Origin: Lysobacter sp. KIS68-7
Lineage (GTDB): Bacteria > Pseudomonadota > Gammaproteobacteria > Xanthomonadales > Xanthomonadaceae
Direction of reading: 5' to 3'
DNA length: 64,000 bases
Assembly (NCBI RefSeq): GCF_021284745.1
Contig: NZ_CP089925.1
Coordinates: 1,921,001 to 1,985,000 of the forward strand
Positions 17,402 to 26,892 of the stretch are shown here, one piece after another (the first letter of the stretch is position 1; the number at the start of each line of letters is the position of its first letter). The notes under the pieces are model-generated. The model searched no databases. It saw only the letters and a program-made list of their open reading frames with translations, and was not told where the DNA came from. A program made the translations under genes and the position numbers.

Positions 17402-20314
17402 ATGGTTGGGGGGGAAGAAGTCAACGTGCGTAGCCCGGAGCTCGCTGGGACGACCGCGCCTGCTGCGCAGTCGGCAGGGCCTGCGCTTGCGCGCACGGTC
17501 CGCGAACTGCTGCCGCCGGATGCGCGCTTCGTGGTGTGCTGGCGCGAGCCGGGCCAGGATTTCTATTCGGCCGACGAAACCGCGCCGGCCTCGCTCGTCG
17601 CCCGTGCGCTGGCGATGCTCGGCAAGAAGGGCCGCGCGCAGGACGCCGAGATCCTCGACCACTGGACTTCCGACCACGGCATCGAGATCGTGCTCGCCGC
17701 CCAGGGCGCCTCGGGCGTGATCGCGCCGATGCGGCAGGGCTGGCAGGCGATGGCGCGCAGCGCCGTGGCCGCCTCGCTCGACGCCTGGCAGGCAAAGGCC
17801 CGCATCGCGACGCTGGAAAAGAGCGAGCGCCTGCAGCAGGCGCTGTACGAAATCGCGGACCTCGCCGGCTCGCAGCTCGAGATGCAGGAGATGCTCCGCC
17901 GCATCCACGCGGTGGTCGGCGGCCTGATGTACGCCGAGAACTGCTACATGGTGTTGTACGACGAAGTGCGGCAGTCGCTGCGCTTCCTCTACTTCGCCGA
18001 TCGCCACGATCCCTACATCGCCGATCCGACGCACGAGATCCCGCTGTCGGAAATCCCGACCAGCCTGACGATGGCGCTGCTCAAGCATGGCGAACCGCTG
18101 CTGGGTCCGTCGGCCGCGCTGCGTGCGCGCCTGCAGATTCCGCACGATCCCTCGCACGGCCCCGATTCGGAAGACTGGCTCGGCGTGCCGATGCGGCGCG
18201 AAGGCGGCGTGTGCGGTGCCATCGTGGTGCAAAGCTACGAACACCGCGCGAGCTACACCGACGAAGACCGCGCGCTGCTCAGCTACGTGGCGCAGCACAT
18301 CCTCACCGCGCTCGACCGCCGCCAGGCGCGCAGCGAACTCGAACGCCGCGTGGAAGAACGCACGCACGCGCTGCAGGAAGCCAACCGCGTCCTGCAGGCG
18401 GAGATCGTGGAGCGCCAGCGCGCCGAACGATTGCAGCGCGCGCTGTTCCGCATCGCCGAGTTGTCGATCACCTCCGAAAGCCTCGAGCGCTTCTACGCCG
18501 AAGTGCACGACGTGGTGGGCGAGCTGCTGTACGCGCGCAACTTCTACATCGCGCTGCTGGCCGGCGACGGCGACGAGCTGGAGTTCCCGTACTCCATCGA
18601 CGAACGCGACCCCAGCCGCCCGCGCCGCAAGTTCGGCATGGGCATGACCGAATACGTCATCCGCACCGGGCTCCCGTGCCTGGCCGACCGCGCGGCGATC
18701 GAAGCGCTGGAACGCGAGGGCAAGGCGAAGACGAGCGGTACGCTTTCGCACAACTGGCTGGGCGTGCCGCTGTTCCGCGACGAGAACGTGGTGGGCGTGA
18801 TCGCGGTGCAGAGTTATTCGCCGGCGGTGGCCTTCACCCCGCGCGACCAGGAACTGCTCACCTTCGTGGCGCACCACATCGGCAGCGGCCTGGAGCGCAA
18901 GCAGGCGCAGGATCGCCTGAAGACGGCGCACGCCGAACTCGAAGGCCGCGTGGAGTCGCGCACGCGCGAACTCGCCGCGGCGAACGCCGAGCTCATGGCG
19001 CAGATCGGCGAGCGCATGCACGCCGAGCGCCGACTGACGCACCAGGCGCAGCACGACACGCTCACGGGCTTGCCGAATCGCGCGCAGTTGCTGGAACGCC
19101 TGGCGTTGGCGATCCAGCGCGCCCGCGCGTCGGATCCGGCGAGCGAAGAACACCGCACCTTCGCCGTGCTGTTCCTCGACCTCGACCGCTTCAAGCTGGT
19201 CAACGACTCGGTGGGCCACGCGGTCGGCGATGAACTGCTGATCGAAGCGGGACGCCGCATCGTGGCGGCCGTGCGCGGCGGCGACACCGTTGCGCGCCTG
19301 GGCGGCGACGAATTCGCGATCCTGGTCGAACAGATCGACGGGCAGGGCATGGCGGAAGAACTCGCTGGCCGCGTGCTCGGTGCGCTCGGTGCGCCTGTGT
19401 GGATCGCCGGCCGCGAACTGTTCCCGACCGCGAGCATCGGCATCGCCCTGTGGGTGCCGCGCTACCGCAGCGGCGAAGACATGCTGCGCGACGCCGACGC
19501 CGCGATGTACCGCGCCAAGAGCGCGGGCCGCGACCGCAGCGCCGTGTTCGACGAAGCCATGCGCGACGAAGCCACGCGCATCCTCGACCTCGAAGCCGAC
19601 CTGCGCCGCGCGATCAACGGCGACGCCTTCGAACCGCATTACCAGCCCATCGTGCGCATCGCCGACGGCACCGTGCTCGGCCACGAAGCGCTGCTGCGCT
19701 GGCGCCACGACAAGCGCGGCATCCTCGCGCCGGGCGAGTTCATCGGCGTGGGCGAGGACAGCGGCCTGATCGAACAGGTCGACTGGCTGATGTATGCGCG
19801 CGTGATCCAGGACATGGCGACTGCGCGCACCGAGGGCTATGTGTCGGTGAACGTCTCGCCGCGCCACTTCCGCTCGCCGGATTTCGCCGAGCGCCTGCTG
19901 GGCTTGCTCGAAGCCTGCAACGTGGATCCGAAGCGCCTGCGCATCGAGATCACGGAAGTCGCACTGTTCGACGACGCCCCGCGTGCGCTGCGCACGCTGA
20001 GCAACCTGCGCCACCACGGCGTGCTCGCCTTGCTGGACGACTTCGGCACGGGCTTCTCCGCGCTGTCGTACCTGCACCACTTCCCGATCGAGTGTTTGAA
20101 GATCGATCGCAGCTTCATCGCCGGTTTGTCCACGGCGCAGCCGGAAAGCCTGGCGGTGATCCGCGCGATCCTGGCGCTGGCCGGCACGCTGAGCATCGAC
20201 ACGATCGCCGAAGGCATCGAAACCGAAGCGCAACGCGATGCCCTGATCGGGCTGGGGTGCGTGAGCGGGCAGGGCTATCTGTTCGGGAAGCCGAGGCCTG
20301 TAACCGCGTCTTGA
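17402..20314 (+). CDS. GAF-GAF-GGDEF-EAL cyclic-di-GMP enzyme
   Basis: Protein of about 970 residues without membrane segments. Order: an unrecognised N-terminal region (about 1-140), GAF domain, helical linker, second GAF domain, helical linker with VESRTRELAAANAEL, GGDEF domain and EAL domain. GGDEF is intact at about residue 634, and RGGD five residues before it is a complete product-inhibition site. EALLRW at about 762 and DDFGTGFSALSYL are also intact, so both synthase and phosphodiesterase activity are possible. The start is uncertain: ATG 17402 lacks a ribosome site, while GTG 17426 follows GGGGGAAGAAG. It is divergent from the sigma operon. Confidence 0.9.
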   Translation: MVGGEEVNVRSPELAGTTAPAAQSAGPALARTVRELLPPDARFVVCWREPGQDFYSADETAPASLVARALAMLGKKGRAQDAEILDHWTSDHGIEIVLAAQGASGVIAPMRQGWQAMARSAVAASLDAWQAKARIATLEKSERLQQALYEIADLAGSQLEMQEMLRRIHAVVGGLMYAENCYMVLYDEVRQSLRFLYFADRHDPYIADPTHEIPLSEIPTSLTMALLKHGEPLLGPSAALRARLQIPHDPSHGPDSEDWLGVPMRREGGVCGAIVVQSYEHRASYTDEDRALLSYVAQHILTALDRRQARSELERRVEERTHALQEANRVLQAEIVERQRAERLQRALFRIAELSITSESLERFYAEVHDVVGELLYARNFYIALLAGDGDELEFPYSIDERDPSRPRRKFGMGMTEYVIRTGLPCLADRAAIEALEREGKAKTSGTLSHNWLGVPLFRDENVVGVIAVQSYSPAVAFTPRDQELLTFVAHHIGSGLERKQAQDRLKTAHAELEGRVESRTRELAAANAELMAQIGERMHAERRLTHQAQHDTLTGLPNRAQLLERLALAIQRARASDPASEEHRTFAVLFLDLDRFKLVNDSVGHAVGDELLIEAGRRIVAAVRGGDTVARLGGDEFAILVEQIDGQGMAEELAGRVLGALGAPVWIAGRELFPTASIGIALWVPRYRSGEDMLRDADAAMYRAKSAGRDRSAVFDEAMRDEATRILDLEADLRRAINGDAFEPHYQPIVRIADGTVLGHEALLRWRHDKRGILAPGEFIGVGEDSGLIEQVDWLMYARVIQDMATARTEGYVSVNVSPRHFRSPDFAERLLGLLEACNVDPKRLRIEITEVALFDDAPRALRTLSNLRHHGVLALLDDFGTGFSALSYLHHFPIECLKIDRSFIAGLSTAQPESLAVIRAILALAGTLSIDTIAEGIETEAQRDALIGLGCVSGQGYLFGKPRPVTAS

Positions 20315-20363
20315 CGAGCCGGGTTTAGGATGCGGGTTCGCCCGCGTTCCCCGGAGCCCGTCG

Positions 20364-21794
20364 ATGCTCTCCAAGCGCTACCCGTGCTACCTCGCGAACC
20401 AGCCGGTCCAGACCAAGGCCGAGCTCGAAGTCCTCGACAAGTTCACCGGCAAGCGCGCCACGCGCGTGGCCTTCGCCGATGGGGCCTTGATCCGCAAGTC
20501 GATCGTCGCCGCGCACAAGGCACGCGAGGCGATGGCCGCGTTTCCGCCGGATGCGCGGCGCGATGTCCTGGAGCATTGCGTTGCACGCTTCACCGAGCGC
20601 AGCGAAGAGTTGGCGATGGCGCTGTGCGTGGAGGCGGGGAAGCCGATCAAGGACTCGCGCGGGGAAGTGACGCGCTTGATCGATACCTTCCGCATCGCCG
20701 CGGGCGAGGCGACGCGCAGCGATGGCGAAGTGATCGAGCTGCAGATCTCCAAGCGCACGCGCGGGTATCGCGGGATGGTGAAGCGCGTGCCGATCGGGGC
20801 GTGTGCGTTCATCACGCCCTTCAATTTCCCGTTGAACCTGGTGGCGCACAAGGTGGCGCCGGCGATCGCGGCGGGGTGTCCGTTCGTGCTGAAGCCCGCG
20901 GCGAAGACGCCTGTCGGTGCGCTGATCATCGGCGAGGTGTTGGCGGAGACGGATCTGCCGCGCGGGGCGTTCTCGATCCTGCCGTGTTCCAACGAAGATG
21001 CGGGCTTGCTGGTCGAAGATGAGCGCATTGCGTTGTTGAGCTTCACCGGTGGCCTGGTCGGCTGGGACCTGAAGGCGCGCGCGGGACGCAAGAAGGTGAC
21101 GCTCGAACTGGGGGGCAACGCGGCGTGCATCGTCGACGAAGACCCGGGACAGTCGCTGGACAAGGTGGTCGAACGCATGGTGTTCGGCGCGTATTACCAG
21201 TCCGGGCAGAGCTGCATCAGTGTGCAGCGCATCCTCGTGCACAGCGCGATCTATGCGAAGTTCAAAAGGAAGATGACGGAGGCCGTGGCCAAGTTGCGCA
21301 TGGGCGATCCGAAGGACGAGAAGGTGTTCATCGGTCCCGTGGTCGACGAGGAAGCGGCCAAGCGCATCGATGCGTGGATGGATGCGGCGATTGCCGGTGG
21401 CGCGAAGGTGCTGGTGCGCGGGCAAAGGCGCGGCAACCTGGTGCCTGCGGCGTTGCTGGAAAAGGTGCCGCGCGAGAGCGATCTGTATCGCAAGGAAGCG
21501 TTCGGACCCGTTGCGATCCTGGAACCGTTCGATGACTTCGACGCGGCGCTGGACCGCGTCAACGACAGCGACTTCGGCCTCCAGGCCGGCGTGTTCACCG
21601 GCTCGCTTGCGCACACGATGCAGGCGTGGGATCGGTTGGAGGTCGGCGGCGTGATCGTGGGCGACGTGCCCAGCTTCCGCGTCGACAACATGCCCTATGG
21701 CGGCGTGAAGCTGTCGGGGCTGGGACGCGAAGGCGTGCGGTATGCGATCGAGGACATGACGGAGCAGCGGTTGCTGGTCGTCCGCGACGTCTAG
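20364..21794 (+). CDS. NAD(P)-dependent aldehyde dehydrogenase family protein
   Basis: Aldehyde dehydrogenase of 476 residues. The substrate-gate block [18 protein letters not shown], the general-base Glu in LELGGN and the catalytic Cys in [12 protein letters not shown] are all present. [14 protein letters not shown] near the C-terminus is also typical. Its exact aldehyde cannot be read from sequence; no pathway partner is adjacent. The last bases CTAG (21791-21794) are shared with the stop of convergent xseA. Confidence 0.92.
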   Translation: MLSKRYPCYLANQPVQTKAELEVLDKFTGKRATRVAFADGALIRKSIVAAHKAREAMAAFPPDARRDVLEHCVARFTERSEELAMALCVEAGKPIKDSRGEVTRLIDTFRIAAGEATRSDGEVIELQISKRTRGYRGMVKRVPIGACAFITPFNFPLNLVAHKVAPAIAAGCPFVLKPAAKTPVGALIIGEVLAETDLPRGAFSILPCSNEDAGLLVEDERIALLSFTGGLVGWDLKARAGRKKVTLELGGNAACIVDEDPGQSLDKVVERMVFGAYYQSGQSCISVQRILVHSAIYAKFKRKMTEAVAKLRMGDPKDEKVFIGPVVDEEAAKRIDAWMDAAIAGGAKVLVRGQRRGNLVPAALLEKVPRESDLYRKEAFGPVAILEPFDDFDAALDRVNDSDFGLQAGVFTGSLAHTMQAWDRLEVGGVIVGDVPSFRVDNMPYGGVKLSGLGREGVRYAIEDMTEQRLLVVRDV

Positions 21795-23137
21795 GTGTCG
21801 TCGTCCGGCTTGATCACGCGCAGCGGCAGGTGGCCGTCGGCCAGGCGCGCGTCGAGGCGTTCGCCCACGCGCGCGTCGTTCACGCTGCGGACCACGTGGC
21901 CGTCTTCGTTCAACAGGATGGTGTAGCCGCGCGCGACCGTCTTCAGCGGGCTCACCGCTTCCAGCGAACGCGCAACGCTGCGCAGGCGCAAGGCATCGTG
22001 CGTCAGCCGGCGGGCGATCGCGTTACGCGGGCGAAGGCGCAGGGATTCGAGCTGCTGGCGCAACACCGCGAGGCGGCGCTTGGGCTGCATCGTGCGCAGC
22101 ACGGCGTCGGCGTGACGCATGCGGGCGCGCAGGCGGTCGAGTTGCTTGTGGAGCGCCGCATCGAGGCGCCGCTGCGCTTCGTTCTGGCGGCGATGCAGCA
22201 TGTCGAGGCGCGCGCGCGGGCGCATCGCATGCAGCTTGATGGCCGCGCGATCCGTGCGTTGCTGGTCGCGCCGCAGATGGTGCATCTGCAAGGTCACCAC
22301 GCGCCGCTGTAATTGCCGCAGACGCGCACGCAGGTCCTGCGCACTCGGCACCAGCAGTTCCGCCGCGACCGACGGTGTCGGCGCGCGCAGGTCCGCTACG
22401 AAATCGCTCAGGCTGAAATCCGTCTCGTGTCCGATCGCCGACACGACCGGCACCGGCGACGCCGCGATGGCACGCACCAGGCGCTCGTCATTGAAGGCCC
22501 ACAAGTCTTCCAGCGAGCCGCCGCCGCGCGCGAGGAGGATCGTGTCGTAGCGCCCCGAGCGATACGCGCGCTGCAACATGGCGACGATCTGCGCGGGCGC
22601 GCCTTCGCCTTGCACGGGGACCGGCAACACCTCGACCTGCACGAGCGGGAAGCGCCGCGCGAGCACGCTCAACACATCGCGCACCGCTGCACCGGAAGGC
22701 GAGGTCAACACCGCAAGCCGCCGCACGAACGCCGGCAGCGGACGCTTGCGCTCGGTTTCGAACAGCCCTTCGAGCGTCAGCTTCTGCTTCAGTTCCTCGA
22801 ACGCACGCCGCAGCGCGCCTTCGCCCGCTTCCTCCAGCGAATCGAGGATCAACTGGTAATCGCCGCGCGCCTCGTAGAGCGTGAGGCGACCGCGCGCGAG
22901 CACGCGCAGGCCTTCGCGCGGGACGAAATTCAGCCACTGGCTCTTGGGCTTGAACAGGGCGCAGCGCACCTGGGCGCGCGCGTCCTTCAGCGTGAAGTAC
23001 AGATGCCCCGACCCCGGGCGCGAGAGATTGCCCAGCTCGCCCTCCACCCACACCAGCGGGAAGGCGCCTTCCAGCAGATCGCGCGCCAGCGTGTTGAGCT
23101 GGCTTGGCGTGAGGATCTGGCGGGCGTCTTGGGGCAT
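21791..23137 (-). CDS. xseA: Exodeoxyribonuclease VII large subunit
   Basis: Catalytic subunit of the single-strand exonuclease. The protein has 448 residues, the normal length. An OB-fold lies at the N-terminus ([20 protein letters not shown]), followed by the catalytic region with [28 protein letters not shown] and [14 protein letters not shown] long Arg-rich coiled-coil segment and a C-terminal [11 protein letters not shown] motif complete the family layout. It diverges from ispG across 80 bases. The small subunit XseB is not in the window. Confidence 0.96.
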   Translation of the reverse strand: MPQDARQILTPSQLNTLARDLLEGAFPLVWVEGELGNLSRPGSGHLYFTLKDARAQVRCALFKPKSQWLNFVPREGLRVLARGRLTLYEARGDYQLILDSLEEAGEGALRRAFEELKQKLTLEGLFETERKRPLPAFVRRLAVLTSPSGAAVRDVLSVLARRFPLVQVEVLPVPVQGEGAPAQIVAMLQRAYRSGRYDTILLARGGGSLEDLWAFNDERLVRAIAASPVPVVSAIGHETDFSLSDFVADLRAPTPSVAAELLVPSAQDLRARLRQLQRRVVTLQMHHLRRDQQRTDRAAIKLHAMRPRARLDMLHRRQNEAQRRLDAALHKQLDRLRARMRHADAVLRTMQPKRRLAVLRQQLESLRLRPRNAIARRLTHDALRLRSVARSLEAVSPLKTVARGYTILLNEDGHVVRSVNDARVGERLDARLADGHLPLRVIKPDDDT

Positions 23138-23217
23138 TCAGGGGTGCCGGACGGCGGGACACGGTAGCGCAAGGCGGCGTCGCGGTCACGCCATTGCGCC
23201 GACGGTAGAATGGCGGC

Positions 23218-24492
23218 ATGTCGACGACTTCGCTCCAGTCCCTGCCCCCGCCACCCTGCGCCGAACCGGCCTTCGGCCCCGCACCGCGCCGTGCCACGCG
23301 CCAGGTGTTGGTGGGCGGCGTTGCCGTTGGTGGGCAGGCGCCGATCGTCGTGCAGTCGATGACGAACACCGACACGGCCGATGTCGCCGCGACGACGAAG
23401 CAAGTCGCCCAGTTGTGGCGTGCAGGGTCCGAGCTCGTGCGCGTCACCGTCAACACGCCGGAAGCGGCGGCGGCCGTGCCGCGCATCGTCGAGAAACTCG
23501 CGATGATGGGCGTGGAAGTGCCGATCATCGGCGACTTCCACTACAACGGGCACCAGTTGCTCGCCAACGAGCCGGCCTGCGCCGAAGCGCTCGCGAAGTA
23601 CCGCATCAATCCGGGCAACGTGGGCTTCGGCAAGAAGCGCGACACGCAGTTCGCGCAGCTCATCGAATTCGCCATCCAGTACAACAAGCCCGTGCGCATC
23701 GGCGCGAACTGGGGCTCGCTCGACCAGGCGCTCGCCGCGCAGCTGATGGACGAGAACCACGCGCGCGCCGAACCCTGGGATGCCGCGCGCGTGTTGCGCG
23801 AAGCGCTGATCCGTTCCGCACTCGATTCGGCCGATCGCGCGGTCGCGCTCGGGCTGCACGCCGATCGCATCGTGCTCAGCGCGAAGGTCAGCGGCGTGCA
23901 GGAACTCATCGCGGTGTATCGCGAACTCGCCACGCGGGGCGACTACGCGCTGCACCTGGGGCTCACCGAAGCGGGCATCGGCAGCAAGGGCATCGTGGCG
24001 TCGAGTGCGGCGCTGGCGGTGCTGCTGCAGGAAGGCATCGGCGACACGATCCGCATTTCGCTGACGCCGGAGCCGGGTGCATCGCGCACGCAGGAAGTCA
24101 TCGTCGCGCAGGAACTGCTCCAGACGATGGGCCTGCGCGCGTTCACGCCGATGGTCACGGCGTGCCCGGGTTGCGGGCGCACGACGTCGGAGTTCTTCCA
24201 GGAGCTCGCGAAAGTCGTGCAGACGCACGTGCGCGAGAAGATGCCGGAGTGGAAAATCACGCATCCGGGCGCGGAGAACCTGACGCTGGCCGTGATGGGT
24301 TGCGTGGTAAACGGGCCAGGCGAGTCGCGCCACGCGAACATCGGCATCTCGTTGCCGGGCACGGGCGAGGCGCCGTCCGCGCCGGTGTTCATCGATGGCG
24401 AGAAGGCGAAGACGCTGCGCGGGGAGAACATCGCGCAGGAGTTCGTCGCGATGATCGATGCGTACGTGGATGAGAAGTACGCGGCGCGCTGA
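23218..24492 (+). CDS. ispG: 4-hydroxy-3-methylbut-2-en-1-yl diphosphate synthase (flavodoxin)
   Basis: Fe-S enzyme of the non-mevalonate isoprenoid pathway, 424 residues. The three cluster Cys are seen in ACPGCGR and [11 protein letters not shown], and the TIM-barrel part has [12 protein letters not shown] and [13 protein letters not shown]. The N-terminus is Pro-rich and slightly extended. The stop is directly adjacent to the stop of the convergent photolyase gene. Confidence 0.97.
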   Translation: MSTTSLQSLPPPPCAEPAFGPAPRRATRQVLVGGVAVGGQAPIVVQSMTNTDTADVAATTKQVAQLWRAGSELVRVTVNTPEAAAAVPRIVEKLAMMGVEVPIIGDFHYNGHQLLANEPACAEALAKYRINPGNVGFGKKRDTQFAQLIEFAIQYNKPVRIGANWGSLDQALAAQLMDENHARAEPWDAARVLREALIRSALDSADRAVALGLHADRIVLSAKVSGVQELIAVYRELATRGDYALHLGLTEAGIGSKGIVASSAALAVLLQEGIGDTIRISLTPEPGASRTQEVIVAQELLQTMGLRAFTPMVTACPGCGRTTSEFFQELAKVVQTHVREKMPEWKITHPGAENLTLAVMGCVVNGPGESRHANIGISLPGTGEAPSAPVFIDGEKAKTLRGENIAQEFVAMIDAYVDEKYAAR

Positions 24493-25824
24493 TTAGCGCG
24501 TTCGGTACGCTTCCAACGCCGCCTCCCGCCCCGCCACGAGATCCACGATCGGCGCCGCCGGATAATCCCCCGTCCCGATCTCCGGCACCCAGCGCTTCAC
24601 GTACGCGCCATCGGGATCGAAGCGCTTGGCCTGCAGCATCGGATTGAAGATGCGGAAGTAGGGCGCTGCATCGGCGCCTGTGCCGGCGACCCACTGCCAG
24701 CCGAGCGTGTTGTTCGCCAGGTCTGCATCCACCAGCGTGTCCCAGAACCACCGCGCGCCATGCTCCCAATGCAGGCGCAGGTGCTTCGTCAGGAAGCTCG
24801 CGACCAGCATGCGCACGCGGTTGTGCATCCACCCGGTCTCCCACAGTTGCCGCATGCCGGCGTCGACGATCGGAATGCCGGTGCGGCCGGTCTTCCACGC
24901 ATCGAAGCTCTTCTCGTCGAAGCGCGCCCACGCGAAGTCGTCGAAGCGCACGTCGAGGTTGTGCGTCGGCGTGTGCGGGAAGTGGTGCAAGAGGTGGTGT
25001 GCGAACTCGCGCCAGCCGAGTTGTCGCTGGAAGGCCGCGCGCGCCTCCGCCGGTGCTTCGCACGCACCCACCGCAGCGAACACACGGTGCACGGAGACCT
25101 CGCCGAAATGCAGATGCGGTGAAAGCCGCGAGGTGCCATCGACGGCCGGCAGGTCTCGCGCTTCGGGATACGCCGATATGCGGGGCAGGGCTGCATCGAG
25201 CGCCGCGCGTGCGCCGACTTCACCCGGCGTCCAGTGCGACCAGAATCCACGATCCCAGGCGGGCGTCGGCGCAGGCAGCAAGGCATCCAGCGCTTCGCCC
25301 TCGTGCGTCACTGCGGGCAGGCGTTGCGGCGCATCCCACAGTGCGCGCACACGCACGCTCGCGGCCTTCCAGAACGGCGTGAACACCTTGTACGGATCGC
25401 CACCCTTCGTTGCGACATCCCACGGTTCCACCAACAGCGCACCGTTGAAGCTCTCCGCATGCAGCCCGGCCTTGCGCAACGCACGCTTGATCCCTGCATC
25501 ACGCGCTTCGATCGCAGGCTCGTAGCGCCGCGTCCAGAACACCGCCTCCGCCCCATGCACCTGCGCCAATCGCAGCAGCGCCTCCAACGATGGCCCACGC
25601 GCCAACACCAGCGCAGACCCACGCGCCCGCAACGCACCGTCCAACGCCCGCAAAGACTTCCGCCGCCACGCCTCCGACGCCGCGCCCGGCACCCATTCCC
25701 CTTCCTCCTCCGGCGCATGCACATACACAGGCACCGGCGCATACCCCTGCGCCAGCGCCGCCTGCAGCGCAGGCTGGTCATCGAGGCGGAGGTCGTCGCG
25801 GAACCAGACGAGGGCGGCGGGCAT
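24493..25824 (-). CDS. phr: Deoxyribodipyrimidine photolyase
   Basis: Light-driven FAD enzyme that splits cyclobutane pyrimidine dimers. The protein has 443 residues. The N-terminal photolyase domain opens with PAALVWFRDDLRLDD. The FAD-binding domain has QLGWREFAHHLLHHFP and WMHNRVRMLVASFLTKHL, and the end carries FRIFNPMLQAKRFDPDG. ATG 25824 is chosen because the upstream 48 codons of open frame do not look like the family. No rhodopsin-type or antenna partner gene is adjacent. Confidence 0.95.
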   Translation of the reverse strand: MPAALVWFRDDLRLDDQPALQAALAQGYAPVPVYVHAPEEEGEWVPGAASEAWRRKSLRALDGALRARGSALVLARGPSLEALLRLAQVHGAEAVFWTRRYEPAIEARDAGIKRALRKAGLHAESFNGALLVEPWDVATKGGDPYKVFTPFWKAASVRVRALWDAPQRLPAVTHEGEALDALLPAPTPAWDRGFWSHWTPGEVGARAALDAALPRISAYPEARDLPAVDGTSRLSPHLHFGEVSVHRVFAAVGACEAPAEARAAFQRQLGWREFAHHLLHHFPHTPTHNLDVRFDDFAWARFDEKSFDAWKTGRTGIPIVDAGMRQLWETGWMHNRVRMLVASFLTKHLRLHWEHGARWFWDTLVDADLANNTLGWQWVAGTGADAAPYFRIFNPMLQAKRFDPDGAYVKRWVPEIGTGDYPAAPIVDLVAGREAALEAYRTR

Positions 25825-25841
25825 CCCTGCAGTATCGCGGC

Positions 25842-26750
25842 TCAGTCGTGTGCGAAGCGATAAGCGAGCTGCAGGCGGAAGGACACGAGCGAATCGTTGT
25901 CCGACGAACCGTCGGGGACGCGCAACACCGTCAGCGGCACGTACAACACCTCCGCCGCCGCATGCCACCCGTGTCCGAAGTCGCGGCCCACGCCCGCCGC
26001 GAGATACGGCTGGTCATGCTGCGCCACCAGCCGCGAGCGATCCGGCAGGCCGTAGGTGAGTGCATTCACCTGCACCTCGTTCTCCATGCGCACCAGGCCC
26101 ACCGTGCCGTGCCAGGTCCACGCACCGGTGACCAGCGCCGCCGTGCCATCGAAGCCGTAGTAGTTCATCCACAACGTGTCCGACGAACGCGCATCGCAAC
26201 CGAAGGGATTGCGCACGGGATCCTGCACGCCCGCGATGTCGGCCGGACAGGTGATGTCGCCCACCGCCGCACCGTGTTGCCCGACGACGCGCGCGGACAC
26301 GATGAATCCATTCGAGTCGATCAACCGCCGCCCGATCGCCGCCGAATACAGATCGCGCGGCTTCGTGCCGTTGAGGCTCACCGGCGGGACGATGCCGAGT
26401 TCGGCGACGAAGCCCCACGGCAAACCGATCCATCCACGCAGGCGCCCCACGACCGGCGACTTGTTCAGATCCTCGAGCTTGATCCCGTCGAAGCCCACGC
26501 GCCGCTGCGTGTCATCCAGCCGCGGCACGCTGCCGAGTTCCGCGCCCACCTGCATCTGCCACGGCGCCAGCGCCGGCTCGGTGCCGAACGGCGTCATCAG
26601 CGTCGTGCCCGTGTAGTAACGCATCGCCCAGGCTTCGGGCCGCGATTCGGTCAGGTTTTCATCGTTGCGGATGACGTCGTCCTGCGCCAGGGCCGTGGTC
26701 GACCAGGCGAGGCAGGCGAGTACGAAACAGGTTCGGATGGGCGCGGGCAT
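25842..26750 (-). CDS. Exported protein, probable outer-membrane beta-barrel
   Basis: Protein of 302 residues with a signal peptide (about 1-23, ending TTALAQ). The mature part alternates short hydrophobic and aromatic strands with loops, for example WQMQVGAELGSVPRL and AAEVLYVPLTVLRV, and ends LQLAYRFAHD. This suggests a small beta-barrel, but no family is recognised. ATG 26750 gives the cleaner signal peptide; the frame is open 36 bases further upstream. It diverges from the FG-GAP protein gene across 142 bases in which I see no clear promoter. Confidence 0.6.
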   Translation of the reverse strand: MPAPIRTCFVLACLAWSTTALAQDDVIRNDENLTESRPEAWAMRYYTGTTLMTPFGTEPALAPWQMQVGAELGSVPRLDDTQRRVGFDGIKLEDLNKSPVVGRLRGWIGLPWGFVAELGIVPPVSLNGTKPRDLYSAAIGRRLIDSNGFIVSARVVGQHGAAVGDITCPADIAGVQDPVRNPFGCDARSSDTLWMNYYGFDGTAALVTGAWTWHGTVGLVRMENEVQVNALTYGLPDRSRLVAQHDQPYLAAGVGRDFGHGWHAAAEVLYVPLTVLRVPDGSSDNDSLVSFRLQLAYRFAHD

Positions 26751-26892
26751 GGGCCACCAATACCGAAGTACGGCCGGGCGGTTCAACTATCGCAGGGAAA
26801 GCATGAGGACTACACCTCAGCCGTGAACCACGCTTCCCCTTCGCCTGCATGGATTCTTGTTCATTCGCAGCGCTTTCGCGCGGGAGGCGGCC

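Noticed and set aside
17162-20374. Minus-strand open frame of 1070 codons opposite the GGDEF-EAL gene
   Set aside because: The forward protein has complete domains; the reverse product has none.
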